Assembly: GCA_046348995.1 (NCBI GenBank)
Contig: JAXMDB010000005.1
Span: 186,001-250,000, forward strand
DNA: 64,000 nucleotides
Origin: JANNSX01 sp046348995
GTDB lineage: Bacteria > Pseudomonadota > Alphaproteobacteria > Rhizobiales > Hyphomicrobiaceae
Reading direction: 5' to 3'
Shown here: in pieces, positions 9,264-19,388 of the stretch
How positions within the stretch are numbered: the first letter of the stretch is position 1
Layout: each line of letters begins with the position of its first letter
Notes under the pieces: generated by a model
The model's database searches: none
What the model was told of the DNA's origin: nothing
The model's input: the letters and a program-made list of their open reading frames with translations, nothing else
Translations under genes and position numbers: made by a program

Positions 9264-11285
9264 TCAGTTGGTCTGGCTCTTTCCCTCGATCCAATAGTCG
9301 TACCAGGCCGTGAGATTGTAGAGCGTCCAGCTATGTAGGCTGGTGTCGCGGCGGCCGGTGCGGTGGTCATCGAGCATCGACTTGATGTAGTCGACGTTGA
9401 AGAAGCCGCGCTGGAGCAGCTTCGACGACAGGATCTCGGAGCGGACCTGATTGCCGAAGTCGCCGCTCATCCACTGCGCCATGGGAGCGCCGAAGCCCAT
9501 CTTCTTGCGATAGATGATCTCGTCGGGGATCAGACCCTCGACCGCCTTCTTCAAGATGTGCTTGGCGACGTTGCCGTGCACCTTGTCGTCTTGAGGAATG
9601 CCCATCGTATATTCGACGAGGTGATGGTCGAGGAAGGGCACGCGCGCCTCGATGCTTGTCGACATGCCGATCTTGTCGACGCGCATCAGCAAGAGCTCCG
9701 GCAGGCGCAGCTTGAACTCGTTGTAGGTCATGCGCGCCAGGATGTCGTGATCGGGGCAGGCCTCCTCGAGCGCGGCATTGAACGAGCGAATGATGTTGAA
9801 CGAGTCGGGCTCGAGATAGCTCTTGGGCATGAGGCCCGAGGCCAGCATCTGGAAGGGAACGTCCTGGCTGCGCAGCGCCGCTGTATTCACGAGCTGCCGC
9901 TTCACGGTGTCGTGGAAGACATGGGCGCCGGACCAGAAATGCTCGCGGTCGAGGCTCGCGCGCTCGGCGATGTCGGCATAGACGGCAAGCCCCGGCTTGA
10001 CGCGGGCGGCTGCCACCGCCGCGCCTGCAGCGACGCGTCGCATCGGGCCGGGCACGTAACGGCGGAACGGCTGCCAGTACTTCTTGTAGAGATCGAGATA
10101 GCCCATGTAGCTCGCATAGCCGCAGAACTGCTCGTCCGAGCCTTCGCCCACCTGGACGACGGTGACGCCTGAGTCGCGCGCGAGCTTGGAGACGAAGTAG
10201 AGCGGAATGCACACCCAGTCGGCGATCGGCTCGTCCTGGTGATGGATGAGATCGCCGAGGTAGCCGCGCATATCCTTCTCGTCGATCAGGATCTCGTGCT
10301 GGTTCGCCTTGAAGCGTTTGGCGACCAGCCGCGCCTCGTCGATCTCGTTCAGGTGCGTGTGGTCCTTGAAGCCGACGGTGAAGGTGTCGACCGGCCGCGT
10401 CATGAATTGCGACATCAACGCGACGTTCGTCGAAGAATCGATGCCGCCCGAGAGGAATACGCCGAAGGGGACGTCCGACATCATCCGTTTTTCGACGGCG
10501 GCCGTCAGGCGCTGGCGAACCTCTTTGACATACGTCTCCTCGCGGGCCGGCCAGTCGCCGGAGACAGTCACGGCGTTCGGTCCCGACTTGGGCGGCAAAG
10601 CATCCCAGTAGCGCTTGGCCTTGAGCGTGCCGTTGGCGCCGATCTGCACGTAGTGTCCGGCCGGCAGCTTGTAGACGCCCTTGAACATCGTGAAGGGGGC
10701 GGGCGTCGTCAAGAACGAGAGATAGTGAAACATCGCCACCGGATCGACGTCGCGCTCGGTGCCGGGATGCGCGAGGATCGCCTTGATCTCGGAGGCGAAC
10801 AGCACCTTGTCCGCGTGCAGCGCAAAGTAGAGCGGCTTCACCCCGATGCGGTCGCGGAAAAGGCTGAGCGTGCCTGTCGTACTGTCCCAGATGCCGGCCG
10901 CGTAGTCGCCCTCGATGCGCTCGAGCAAGCCCTCGAGGCCCCACTCCTCGTAGCCGTGCAGGATCACCTCGGTGTCGGAGTGGTCGGTGCGGAAGCGATG
11001 CCCCTTGGCGACGAGCTCGCGGCGAAGGCCGGCGTGATTGTAGATCTCGCCGTTGTAGGTCACCCAGATCTTCTGGTCCTCGTTCGGCATCGGCTGGGCG
11101 GCGTCGGCACTCAGGTCGATGATCGAGAGACGGCGATGGCCCAAACCTACGCGGCCGTCATCGGCGATCCAGTTGCCCGCGCCATCCGGCCCGCGATGCA
11201 CCATCGTATCCCGCATGCGCGTGAGCACGTGCGGATCGACCCGGTCACGGCCGCCGAAGTTGAAGATGCCGACAATGCCACACAT
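9264..11285 (-). CDS. asnB: Glutamine-hydrolysing asparagine synthase-like protein
   Basis: A 673-residue protein beginning MCGIVGIFNF, so Cys2 is exposed as the class II amidotransferase nucleophile after Met removal. Residues 1-210 form the glutaminase domain. The ATP-pyrophosphatase domain follows with the P-loop FLSGGIDSS near residue 277. The chosen start sets Cys2 correctly; a longer frame upstream would bury it. It lies 2 bases after the bi-domain oxidoreductase stop. Family members make asparagine, but copies inside polysaccharide loci often amidate uronic acids or related sugars. With a heparinase-like lyase next door, sugar amidation is a reasonable inference, though ordinary asparagine synthesis cannot be excluded. 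Confidence 0.85.
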   Translation of the reverse strand: MCGIVGIFNFGGRDRVDPHVLTRMRDTMVHRGPDGAGNWIADDGRVGLGHRRLSIIDLSADAAQPMPNEDQKIWVTYNGEIYNHAGLRRELVAKGHRFRTDHSDTEVILHGYEEWGLEGLLERIEGDYAAGIWDSTTGTLSLFRDRIGVKPLYFALHADKVLFASEIKAILAHPGTERDVDPVAMFHYLSFLTTPAPFTMFKGVYKLPAGHYVQIGANGTLKAKRYWDALPPKSGPNAVTVSGDWPAREETYVKEVRQRLTAAVEKRMMSDVPFGVFLSGGIDSSTNVALMSQFMTRPVDTFTVGFKDHTHLNEIDEARLVAKRFKANQHEILIDEKDMRGYLGDLIHHQDEPIADWVCIPLYFVSKLARDSGVTVVQVGEGSDEQFCGYASYMGYLDLYKKYWQPFRRYVPGPMRRVAAGAAVAAARVKPGLAVYADIAERASLDREHFWSGAHVFHDTVKRQLVNTAALRSQDVPFQMLASGLMPKSYLEPDSFNIIRSFNAALEEACPDHDILARMTYNEFKLRLPELLLMRVDKIGMSTSIEARVPFLDHHLVEYTMGIPQDDKVHGNVAKHILKKAVEGLIPDEIIYRKKMGFGAPMAQWMSGDFGNQVRSEILSSKLLQRGFFNVDYIKSMLDDHRTGRRDTSLHSWTLYNLTAWYDYWIEGKSQTN

Positions 11286-11287
11286 GC

Positions 11288-13459
11288 TTACGCTCTCTCG
11301 CCACAGTTGTCGGTGGAAGATCTGTCTGCGATTTGCCGCTCGACCTCGAAGGCGATCCGGGTCGCCTTGAGCTGATCGTCGAGCGAGATGGGCCAAGGGG
11401 CCTTGCCGCGAAGCGTCGCCGCCAGCGCCCTCAACTCGTCGAGCTGGCCCTTATCGATCGCCCGCCCCTGCCAGCCTTTGTGCCGGCCGCCGTGGATCTC
11501 GACAGCCTTGTAGTTGTCGAGCGCGACGACCCGGCCCTGCGTGAAGACGTCCATCCGCTCTTTGGGATAGGTTTTGGCGCCGAGCGCCGTGTAGGTCAGC
11601 GTGCAGACCGAGCCGTTGTCGTAAGCGACGGTCGCGACGAAGTTGTCGTTGCGCTGCCAGTGCGCGGACGCGGGATTGATCGAGGCCGCTTGCACGGATG
11701 CCACCGCGGCACCCGGAGAAAGCGCGTTGAAGAGGTCGTAGATGTGGCAGGCTTCGCCGAGGTTCCTGCCGCCGCCTTCCGGCCCATGGAGCCAGCTGTC
11801 TGCGGGAACATGGCCGGCGTTCATGCGGTAGTTGGCGATGAGCGGCCCTGGCGCGCTGCCGAGCACAGTCTGGACGGCAGCGAAGGCTGGCGAGAAGCGG
11901 CGGTTGAACCCCGTCATCAGCACGGGGCCAGACGGGTTCTCGCGGTAGAAGGCTTCGATCTCGTCCAGGTCGGCAGGGTCGAGGGTCAGCGGCTTCTCGA
12001 CGAAAACATGCTTGCCGGCTTTCAGCGCCTTCAACGCCATGGACCCGTGCAGATCGTGCCGTGTCGCGATCAAGACAAGATCGACTTGGCTGTCGGCCAG
12101 CACCTCGTCGTAGTCGGTCGTGCAGTATTCCGCTCCCCCCTGCATGCCCGCGGCGCGCGCATTGGCGCCGGTGCGGCTCATGACGGCACGCAGGGCGAAG
12201 TCGTTGCGTAGGATGCCGAGGTTGGGCAGATGCACGCCCTGCGCGAAGCTCGAGGCACCGGCGATGGCGACGCGGATCTTGCCGTCGCTCGCGCGGCCCG
12301 CCTGGATCTCGATGCGGCGCTTGGGAACCCCGGCGTCAGCCTGATCGTAGGCGAGGAGGGCGATCAGGGGCTTCTTGCCGCCCTCGCCGTTGAGCGCCTT
12401 GTAGGCGCTGGTCGCCTCGTCGATCGGAAACGGCGCGCCCGTCAGGCGATCGAGCCGCATGCGGCCAGTGGCCAGCAGATGCAGATACGCCTGCATGTTG
12501 CGGTTCTCGGTCCAGCGCACGTAGGGGAGCGGATAATCCTCGCCGCCTTCCTCGTAGGTCGCGTCATAGCGGCCGGGGCCGTAGGAGCAGGAGATCAGGA
12601 AGTCGATCTCCTTGCGATAGAAGTCGCCGCGATTGAGATTGAGGCCGACGTCGCCGACGAGCACCACGCGGCCCTTCTTGCGGCAGGCCTGCATCGCCTC
12701 GCTGATGATCTTGTGGTCGGCGCTGGCGGCGGTGACGATGACGCCATCCGCACCGAAGCCGTCCGTCAGCATCAGCACGCGTTCGACGTAGGTCTCGGTC
12801 GCGGGATTGATGCCGGCGTCGAGCCCGTTGGCTTGCGCCACCGCGATCCGCTCGGCATCGATGTCGACACCGATCACGCGGCAGCCATTGGCGGATAGCA
12901 TCTGCGCCGTCATCTGACCGAGCACGCCGAGGCCCACCACGACGAACGTCTCGCCGAGCGTCGGCTGGGCGCGGCGCACGCCCTGCATGGCGATCGCACC
13001 GAGCGTCACCGTAGAGCCGGCTTCAGTCGAAACGGCATCGGGAAGCTTCACGGCGAGATTGACGGGCACGTCCACGTAATCGGCGTGGTTGGCGATGCCA
13101 GCGCCGGCGCAGGCGACCCGGTCGCCGACTTTGAATCCCGTCACCTCGGTACCGACCTCGACGACGGTGCCGGCCGCCGAGTAGCCCGTGGCACTCCCTG
13201 CGGCGAGCTTGCCGCTGACGCGATCGAGCGTGCGCTTGATGCCCTGGTCGCGCATCGCCTCGAGCACCTTCTTGACGTTCTCGGGCTGCTTCAAGGCACG
13301 CTGGTAGAGCGGCAGGCCGGACACGCGCACGCTCGCAAGCTCCGTCCCGCTCGAGATGCAGGAATGAGCGAGCTTGACGAGCACGTTCTTGGGCGAGGCC
13401 ATGGGTGCGGGCACGATGCCGACCACGGCTTCGCCGCCCTTGATGAGGACCTGTCTCAC
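11288..13459 (-). CDS. Bi-domain oxidoreductase (MDR dehydrogenase fused to Gfo/Idh/MocA)
   Basis: A 723-residue fusion. Residues 1-360 are a medium-chain dehydrogenase with a Rossmann fold (FVVVGLGVLGQMTAQML near 170). Residues about 375-720 are a Gfo/Idh/MocA oxidoreductase starting with KIRVAIAGASSF and containing the EKP motif (HVFVEKPLTLDP) near 475. I chose the GTG at 13457-13459 because a GGAG lies 5 bases upstream and the protein then begins with the expected VRQVLIKGG; a longer frame runs into the aminotransferase gene. Such bi-domain proteins occur in surface-polysaccharide loci and probably oxidise or reduce nucleotide sugars in two linked steps. The substrate is not known. Confidence 0.85.
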   Translation of the reverse strand: MRQVLIKGGEAVVGIVPAPMASPKNVLVKLAHSCISSGTELASVRVSGLPLYQRALKQPENVKKVLEAMRDQGIKRTLDRVSGKLAAGSATGYSAAGTVVEVGTEVTGFKVGDRVACAGAGIANHADYVDVPVNLAVKLPDAVSTEAGSTVTLGAIAMQGVRRAQPTLGETFVVVGLGVLGQMTAQMLSANGCRVIGVDIDAERIAVAQANGLDAGINPATETYVERVLMLTDGFGADGVIVTAASADHKIISEAMQACRKKGRVVLVGDVGLNLNRGDFYRKEIDFLISCSYGPGRYDATYEEGGEDYPLPYVRWTENRNMQAYLHLLATGRMRLDRLTGAPFPIDEATSAYKALNGEGGKKPLIALLAYDQADAGVPKRRIEIQAGRASDGKIRVAIAGASSFAQGVHLPNLGILRNDFALRAVMSRTGANARAAGMQGGAEYCTTDYDEVLADSQVDLVLIATRHDLHGSMALKALKAGKHVFVEKPLTLDPADLDEIEAFYRENPSGPVLMTGFNRRFSPAFAAVQTVLGSAPGPLIANYRMNAGHVPADSWLHGPEGGGRNLGEACHIYDLFNALSPGAAVASVQAASINPASAHWQRNDNFVATVAYDNGSVCTLTYTALGAKTYPKERMDVFTQGRVVALDNYKAVEIHGGRHKGWQGRAIDKGQLDELRALAATLRGKAPWPISLDDQLKATRIAFEVERQIADRSSTDNCGERA

Positions 13460-13500
13460 GCGATCTCCGAGCTGATGAAAGTCTTGGGGCCGGCGCGCTG

Positions 13501-14931
<1,431 letters not shown>

Positions 14932-14976
14932 TCTCCCCTCGTCGTTCGGTCCTGGACAAGATCGGGCATCGACGTA

Positions 14977-15984
14977 TCAGGCAGCGTAGGCGGTTGGCTT
15001 GATAGCCAGCGGCGCGCCGATCTTGTCGCGATAGGTGCGGTAGGCGGCGATGAGCATGTCGTCGTCGCTGTCGGCGGGATGCCAGCCGAGATCGCGCTCG
15101 GCAGCGGTGGTGTCGAGGATGCAAACCTCGTCGGCAATCAGATACTGCTCGGGGTCCATGAGCGGCATGTTCATCCAGTCGAGCGTCGTCAACGCCGCTT
15201 TGACCGCCGGCGCCCACACCGGCAGCAGGATCGACCGGCTACCGGCGACGCCGATCAGGCGCGACAGCAGCTTGCGAACCGAAGGCGGGTTCTTGGATCC
15301 CAGATTGTAAACTCCGTTCGGCACGCCCTTCTCCCAGGCGAGGCGGGCGGCATTCGCGCAGTCCTGCACGGCGATGAACTGGTAGGGATTGCGTCCGCTG
15401 CCGATCATCGGCACGGGCAAATGGTGATCGATCAGCCAGAACAGCTTGACGAGGATGCCGAGACGGCCCGGTCCGATGATGAGGCGCGGCCGGAAGATCG
15501 AGATCTGCATGCCCTGCTTGCGATAGTCGGCACACAGCGTCTCGGTCGCGAGCTTGCTTTCGCCGTACTCGCCGAGCGGCTTGGTCGGATGGGTCTCCGG
15601 GGTCGGGACGCTTTGCGTGTGGCCGTAGACCATATCGGTCGTAAAGTGCACGAGCCGGTTGCAGCCGGCGTCCGCGAGACGCTCGAGGATGTGCTCGACG
15701 CCGTGGTAGTTGACCGGCCAGAAGAAGTCGCGGCGCTTGGCGCGCGGCATGATCGGGCTCAGCATCTTGGCCGACAGATTGTAGACCATGTCGTCGGCGC
15801 GAATGTCGAGACGGCGCACCGCTTCGCGATCCGTCACATCGAGATGCCGGAAGGTGATCGCCGCCTCGTCGAAACTATCGGCCTTTTCAATGTCGGCGAC
15901 GACGACCTCCTCGCCCATGCGGGCGAGATCGTGGGCGAGCACCCGGCCGACGAAGCCGCTGCCGCCAATCAGAATGTGTCTCAT
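14977..15984 (-). CDS. NAD-dependent epimerase/dehydratase (extended SDR)
   Basis: A 335-residue extended short-chain dehydrogenase. The N-terminus RHILIGGSGFVGRVLA carries the GxxGxxG NAD-binding motif, and GEYGESKLATE near residue 145 provides the YxxxK catalytic pair. The family converts nucleotide sugars (epimerisation, dehydration or 4-keto reduction). The middle region FRPRLIIGPGRLG is the substrate-binding strand common to this group. The protein is a standard length and is complete. Its substrate is not evident; in this locus it should supply one of the activated sugars. Confidence 0.83.
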   Translation of the reverse strand: MRHILIGGSGFVGRVLAHDLARMGEEVVVADIEKADSFDEAAITFRHLDVTDREAVRRLDIRADDMVYNLSAKMLSPIMPRAKRRDFFWPVNYHGVEHILERLADAGCNRLVHFTTDMVYGHTQSVPTPETHPTKPLGEYGESKLATETLCADYRKQGMQISIFRPRLIIGPGRLGILVKLFWLIDHHLPVPMIGSGRNPYQFIAVQDCANAARLAWEKGVPNGVYNLGSKNPPSVRKLLSRLIGVAGSRSILLPVWAPAVKAALTTLDWMNMPLMDPEQYLIADEVCILDTTAAERDLGWHPADSDDDMLIAAYRTYRDKIGAPLAIKPTAYAA

Positions 15985-16039
15985 GCTCGTTCGATCCCGC
16001 TCGAGAAGCTTCTGACCTTAGCGCTCCGTAGCCGTCGCG

Positions 16040-16420
16040 TCAGCTTTGGGCGACGAGAACGGTGCCGAGGCAGATCAGCGCGACGCCGGCGACGCGCAGC
16101 GGGCCGACTTGCTCGCCGAAGACGAGCCAGGCAAAGGCGAGCACCACGACGTAGGCGAGGCTGAGGAATGGATAGGCGAAGCTCAGCTCGACCTTCGACA
16201 GCACATAGAGGTGCGAGGCCATGCTGACGACGAAGATGCACAGCCCGGCGAACACGAAGGGCTGGAACACGACCTTGAGGATCGTCATCACCGGCGAGCT
16301 CGCCGAGAAATCGAGCGGTCCGATCGTGAGCATGCCGCGCTTCAGCATGATCTGTGCGATCGCGTTCGTCAGCACGGTGAAGAGAATGAGAGGAATGATG
16401 CTCATTCGTGCAGCCAGCAT
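16040..16420 (-). CDS. Small four-TM transporter, EmrE/ArnE-like
   Basis: A 126-residue protein with four hydrophobic segments, the size and layout of small-multidrug-resistance/ArnE-ArnF-like proteins of the DMT superfamily. ArnE/F-type relatives flip undecaprenyl-phosphate-linked single sugars. The start ATG at 16418-16420 has a GGAG 8 bases upstream; an internal ATG five codons later is possible. The 55-base spacer to the epimerase gene suggests the same operon. Either drug/cation export or lipid-sugar flipping is possible; the neighbours favour the second. Confidence 0.7.
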   Translation of the reverse strand: MLAARMSIIPLILFTVLTNAIAQIMLKRGMLTIGPLDFSASSPVMTILKVVFQPFVFAGLCIFVVSMASHLYVLSKVELSFAYPFLSLAYVVVLAFAWLVFGEQVGPLRVAGVALICLGTVLVAQS

Positions 16421-16693
16421 GTGTCGGTCTCCGCGGTGGGCAGCGGAATGCTACCGCACTTGCGGGTGAATCGCATTCACCCGCGGTGGTCGATGTGCTT
16501 GCCCGGCGGCGCGGCCCTCGCGGCCCCGATCGCAGCTGTGATCCGAGGCCGGCAGCACACCTCTGTGAGGAGGTCAGCTGGCCGAGGTGAGCATACCCGT
16601 GGAGACCCGCTCAGGGCGTCTCATCGAGCATCATCCCGACACAACGTTTCTCTGCGGCCGAGGTGTGAGGCGCCCGCGAGCCTTCCTACACCG

Positions 16694-17281
16694 TCACTCG
16701 GCGATTTCGTCGATATGTATACTTTTGACATTAACGCGGACCGGGCGGCTCAGAAGGTCGAGCAGAACCACGATCCTGTCCTTCTCGTCGATGTCGATGA
16801 TGGTCGCGACGAGGCCGTCGAATGCGGCCTTGTTGAGACGTACACGTTGCCCGACGCTGTAAGGTGCGGAGGGACGCAAGATGGCTCCGTCGACCTCGCG
16901 GGCACGCAGACTTTCGATGAACGCGCTCTTGAGCGTGCTCGGCGTCTCGCCGCAGCTGACGACGCTGCGGACGCCCCGGGTCGAGAGGAGTGGGCGCCAG
17001 CTCCGGCGATCGAAATCCATCGCCACGAACACATAGCTCGGAAACAGCGGCCTGACCGAAGAGTAGGTCCGCCGGGCGTGACGCACTTGCCGGCGAAGCA
17101 TCGGGCAGTAGCTCGTGAAGCCCTGTCGCCTGAGGTTGTCGAGCGCCACGCTCTCTTTATGGGCGTGACACGACACGACGATCCAATCGCTCGGCGCACG
17201 CGCGCCGGCGATTGCGTCTGACGCAGCTGGCGCAAGCTCGGCAATGTCTTCATCGTAGTGGGAGAGCCCCGACATCGGCAT
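16694..17281 (-). CDS. NusG/RfaH-like transcription antitermination protein
   Basis: A 195-residue protein with an N-terminal NGN domain (DWIVVSCHAHKE near residue 30, then LFPSYVFVAMDFD near 80) and a C-terminal KOW-type domain beginning SVGQRVRLNKAAFDG near 145. NusG paralogs of this kind (RfaH, UpxY, LoaP) bind RNA polymerase and let it read through long surface-polysaccharide operons. Position fits: it lies just after the initiating sugar transferase and ahead of the long leftward run, with a 273-base non-coding stretch behind it in which I see no gene. The start at 17281 gives MPMSGLSH; a second in-frame ATG two codons later is equally good. Confidence 0.85.
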   Translation of the reverse strand: MPMSGLSHYDEDIAELAPAASDAIAGARAPSDWIVVSCHAHKESVALDNLRRQGFTSYCPMLRRQVRHARRTYSSVRPLFPSYVFVAMDFDRRSWRPLLSTRGVRSVVSCGETPSTLKSAFIESLRAREVDGAILRPSAPYSVGQRVRLNKAAFDGLVATIIDIDEKDRIVVLLDLLSRPVRVNVKSIHIDEIAE

Positions 17282-17403
17282 GACCTTACCTACAAGACGC
17301 GACGTACAATTTCCCCCAACGAGCTTCCCTCCCCATCCTACCCTTCGTCCGATATTCGGTTGCCGGTGAGCCGCCGGCCGTCGAGATCTCCACCCGGGCC
17401 CGA

Positions 17404-18933
17404 TCATACCTTCGATACGTGCCCGTCCTGCGATGGTTGTGCCCGATTGGCCGCAGCGTCCCAGGCCCTGACGGCTTCGCTCGTGATACGCTCGCCGCCG
17501 ATGACCATCGGCACAGTTCGCAGGATAATCTTCAAATCCAGAGCCAAGCTCGCATTGCGGACGTACCAGGCGTCGAGCGCCATCTTGTCGGTGGCGCTGA
17601 CGGCGCGGCCTCCCATGATCTGGGCCCAGCCCGTCAATCCCGGCCGGACGAGCAGCCGCAGCGTCTCGCCCTCGATCTGATCGACGAGGAGGAGCGGGCG
17701 AGGGCCGACGAACGACATGTCGCCTTTGAGGATGTTCCAGAGCTGCGGAAGCTCGTCGAGGCGCGTGCGGCGCAGAAACCGGCCGAGGCCCCTCAAGCGC
17801 CGGTCGTCGGCGATCGGACGGCCGTCGGTCCCGTGTGCAGGCCCCATCGTGCGGAATTTGTAGAGGTGGAACCGCCGTCCGCCGCGCCCCGGACGGTCCT
17901 GCCAGAAGATCAGAGGACGGCCGATCCACACTGCGACGGCGCAGGCGACCAACACCGTCACCGGGGACAGCAGCACGATGAGAAGCGCCGCGGCGACCAT
18001 GTCTCCGGCGCGCTTCACTTTCCAGTACGGCTTGAGCGAGACCGATGCCAGCTCGGCAGAGGCCGCATGCACGGCGTGTCGTACTGCAGGTCCACGGCCG
18101 GCCGAGGTGTCGTCCTGACGCTCAGCCGGCCTTTGGGCAGCCGACTTCAGTCCAATGAGGTCGAAAAGGTGCTCGACACGGATATCGCCGTGGGCCGCGA
18201 TCGCGCGCAGCTCGTCAGCGAGGTCCCCTTGCAACGACACCGGGTCAACGGTCACGATGATCCGCTGCACGTTCATGCCATGAACCTTGAGGTCGCGCAC
18301 GACGTCGGGCAGGCTGACGTCGGGTCCGATGATGGGGTAGCCACGCACCGTGTGCCGGCTGCCCGTACGGCTCGTGGCGACGATGCCAGCGACCCGCACG
18401 TTGTCCTGGTCGAGCTCGCTCAGGGCCCGCAAGAACAGCCATGTGAGATTGTTCATGCCGATCAGAAGCACGCAGTCGTCGCGAGCTGCCGCGCCGGGCT
18501 GCGCGATGAGGCGCGGATCGGGCTTGCGGTTGCGACTGAGATGCAGCGCCCGGACGGCGATCCGCGTGCCGACGAGTAGGCAGACGGCGACGAGGCCGTG
18601 CAGAATGGGAATGGACCGCGAGATGCCGTCGAGCCGATTGTACAAGAAGACCGCGACGGTTGCGCTCGCCAGCGAAAGCGCGATCCAGCAAACCACTCTT
18701 GCGAAATCGGACAACGCCGAGAAACGCCAGAAGGCGCGATCGAGTCCGAGGGCCAAGCTCAGCGGGGCCGCGACGACGGTCGACGCCACGAGGTAAGGCA
18801 CCAGCGCAGAGAGATCTTCGACCTCGAGGGTTGCGTTGTCGCGAAGCACGAGCGCCGTCACCGCGGCCGCTGCGAGCATCACGAGATCAACTGACAAACG
18901 CCCGAGACGCTGCCCTACCGCAACGGCTGACAC
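17404..18933 (-). CDS. Undecaprenyl-phosphate sugar-1-phosphate transferase (WcaJ/ExoY-type)
   Basis: A 509-residue polyisoprenyl-phosphate hexose-1-phosphate transferase. The N-terminal half has four hydrophobic segments and a soluble Rossmann-like part (VLLIGMNNLTWLFLRA). The C-terminal catalytic domain starts at KRAGDMVAAALLIV near residue 310, with KFRTMGPAHG, RRTRLDELPQLWNIL and KGDMSFVGPRP, then RPGLTGWAQI. These are the conserved motifs of the enzymes that load the first sugar phosphate onto undecaprenyl phosphate in the inner membrane. It is the first gene of the leftward polysaccharide unit, transcribed from the divergent spacer at 18934-19388. Confidence 0.9.
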   Translation of the reverse strand: MSAVAVGQRLGRLSVDLVMLAAAAVTALVLRDNATLEVEDLSALVPYLVASTVVAAPLSLALGLDRAFWRFSALSDFARVVCWIALSLASATVAVFLYNRLDGISRSIPILHGLVAVCLLVGTRIAVRALHLSRNRKPDPRLIAQPGAAARDDCVLLIGMNNLTWLFLRALSELDQDNVRVAGIVATSRTGSRHTVRGYPIIGPDVSLPDVVRDLKVHGMNVQRIIVTVDPVSLQGDLADELRAIAAHGDIRVEHLFDLIGLKSAAQRPAERQDDTSAGRGPAVRHAVHAASAELASVSLKPYWKVKRAGDMVAAALLIVLLSPVTVLVACAVAVWIGRPLIFWQDRPGRGGRRFHLYKFRTMGPAHGTDGRPIADDRRLRGLGRFLRRTRLDELPQLWNILKGDMSFVGPRPLLLVDQIEGETLRLLVRPGLTGWAQIMGGRAVSATDKMALDAWYVRNASLALDLKIILRTVPMVIGGERITSEAVRAWDAAANRAQPSQDGHVSKV

Positions 18934-19388
18934 TGACTCACCACCGCATTCACATGACCCCGCCCGCCGTGCCGCAGAGCGTTAACCAAGGTTCCCGAAA
19001 TCTCCGGTATTTCGAGGGGCTTGCTCTGCATCGGCTGCGGAAAAGCTTTAGCTGAGAACTACATCAAGCCGATGACCGTTTCAAGAACAACCTGTGTAAC
19101 TGTTTCGTGCGTGGCGCATGACGGCGTTGGCGTCGCTGGCGTGCCGTTCCAAATGCTCCGCCGTCACCCGAATCGCGGCGTCAGGACGCTCGGATTTACC
19201 TTCATGGCCTAAAGCCGCTCGGCTTCGCCGCGTCGCAGACTCGGCGTTACCAATTAAGGCTGCATTCTGACGGATTTACGACGGGATGCTCATTGTGGGA
19301 TTGTTGCCAAGCCGGGCTAAGTCTGCGAAAGACACGCGTCTCATGGCGCTGCCCGTGAGGGCGTATAGTAAATGTGAAAGGCCGTTCG
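18934..19388. other. Divergent intergenic region of the polysaccharide locus
   Basis: This 455-base spacer separates the leftward initiating transferase gene from the rightward wecB gene. It contains no credible gene: the one short rightward frame (19021-19212) has no ribosome binding site and atypical composition. It should hold both divergent promoters. I could not identify -35/-10 pairs with confidence, nor a JUMPstart/ops element for the NusG-like antiterminator. A small palindrome, AGCCGCTCGGCT, is visible near 19211. Confidence 0.5.

Noticed and set aside
18934..19388. ops/JUMPstart element for the NusG-like protein
   Set aside because: No match to the GGCGGTAGCGTG core was found on either strand by eye.
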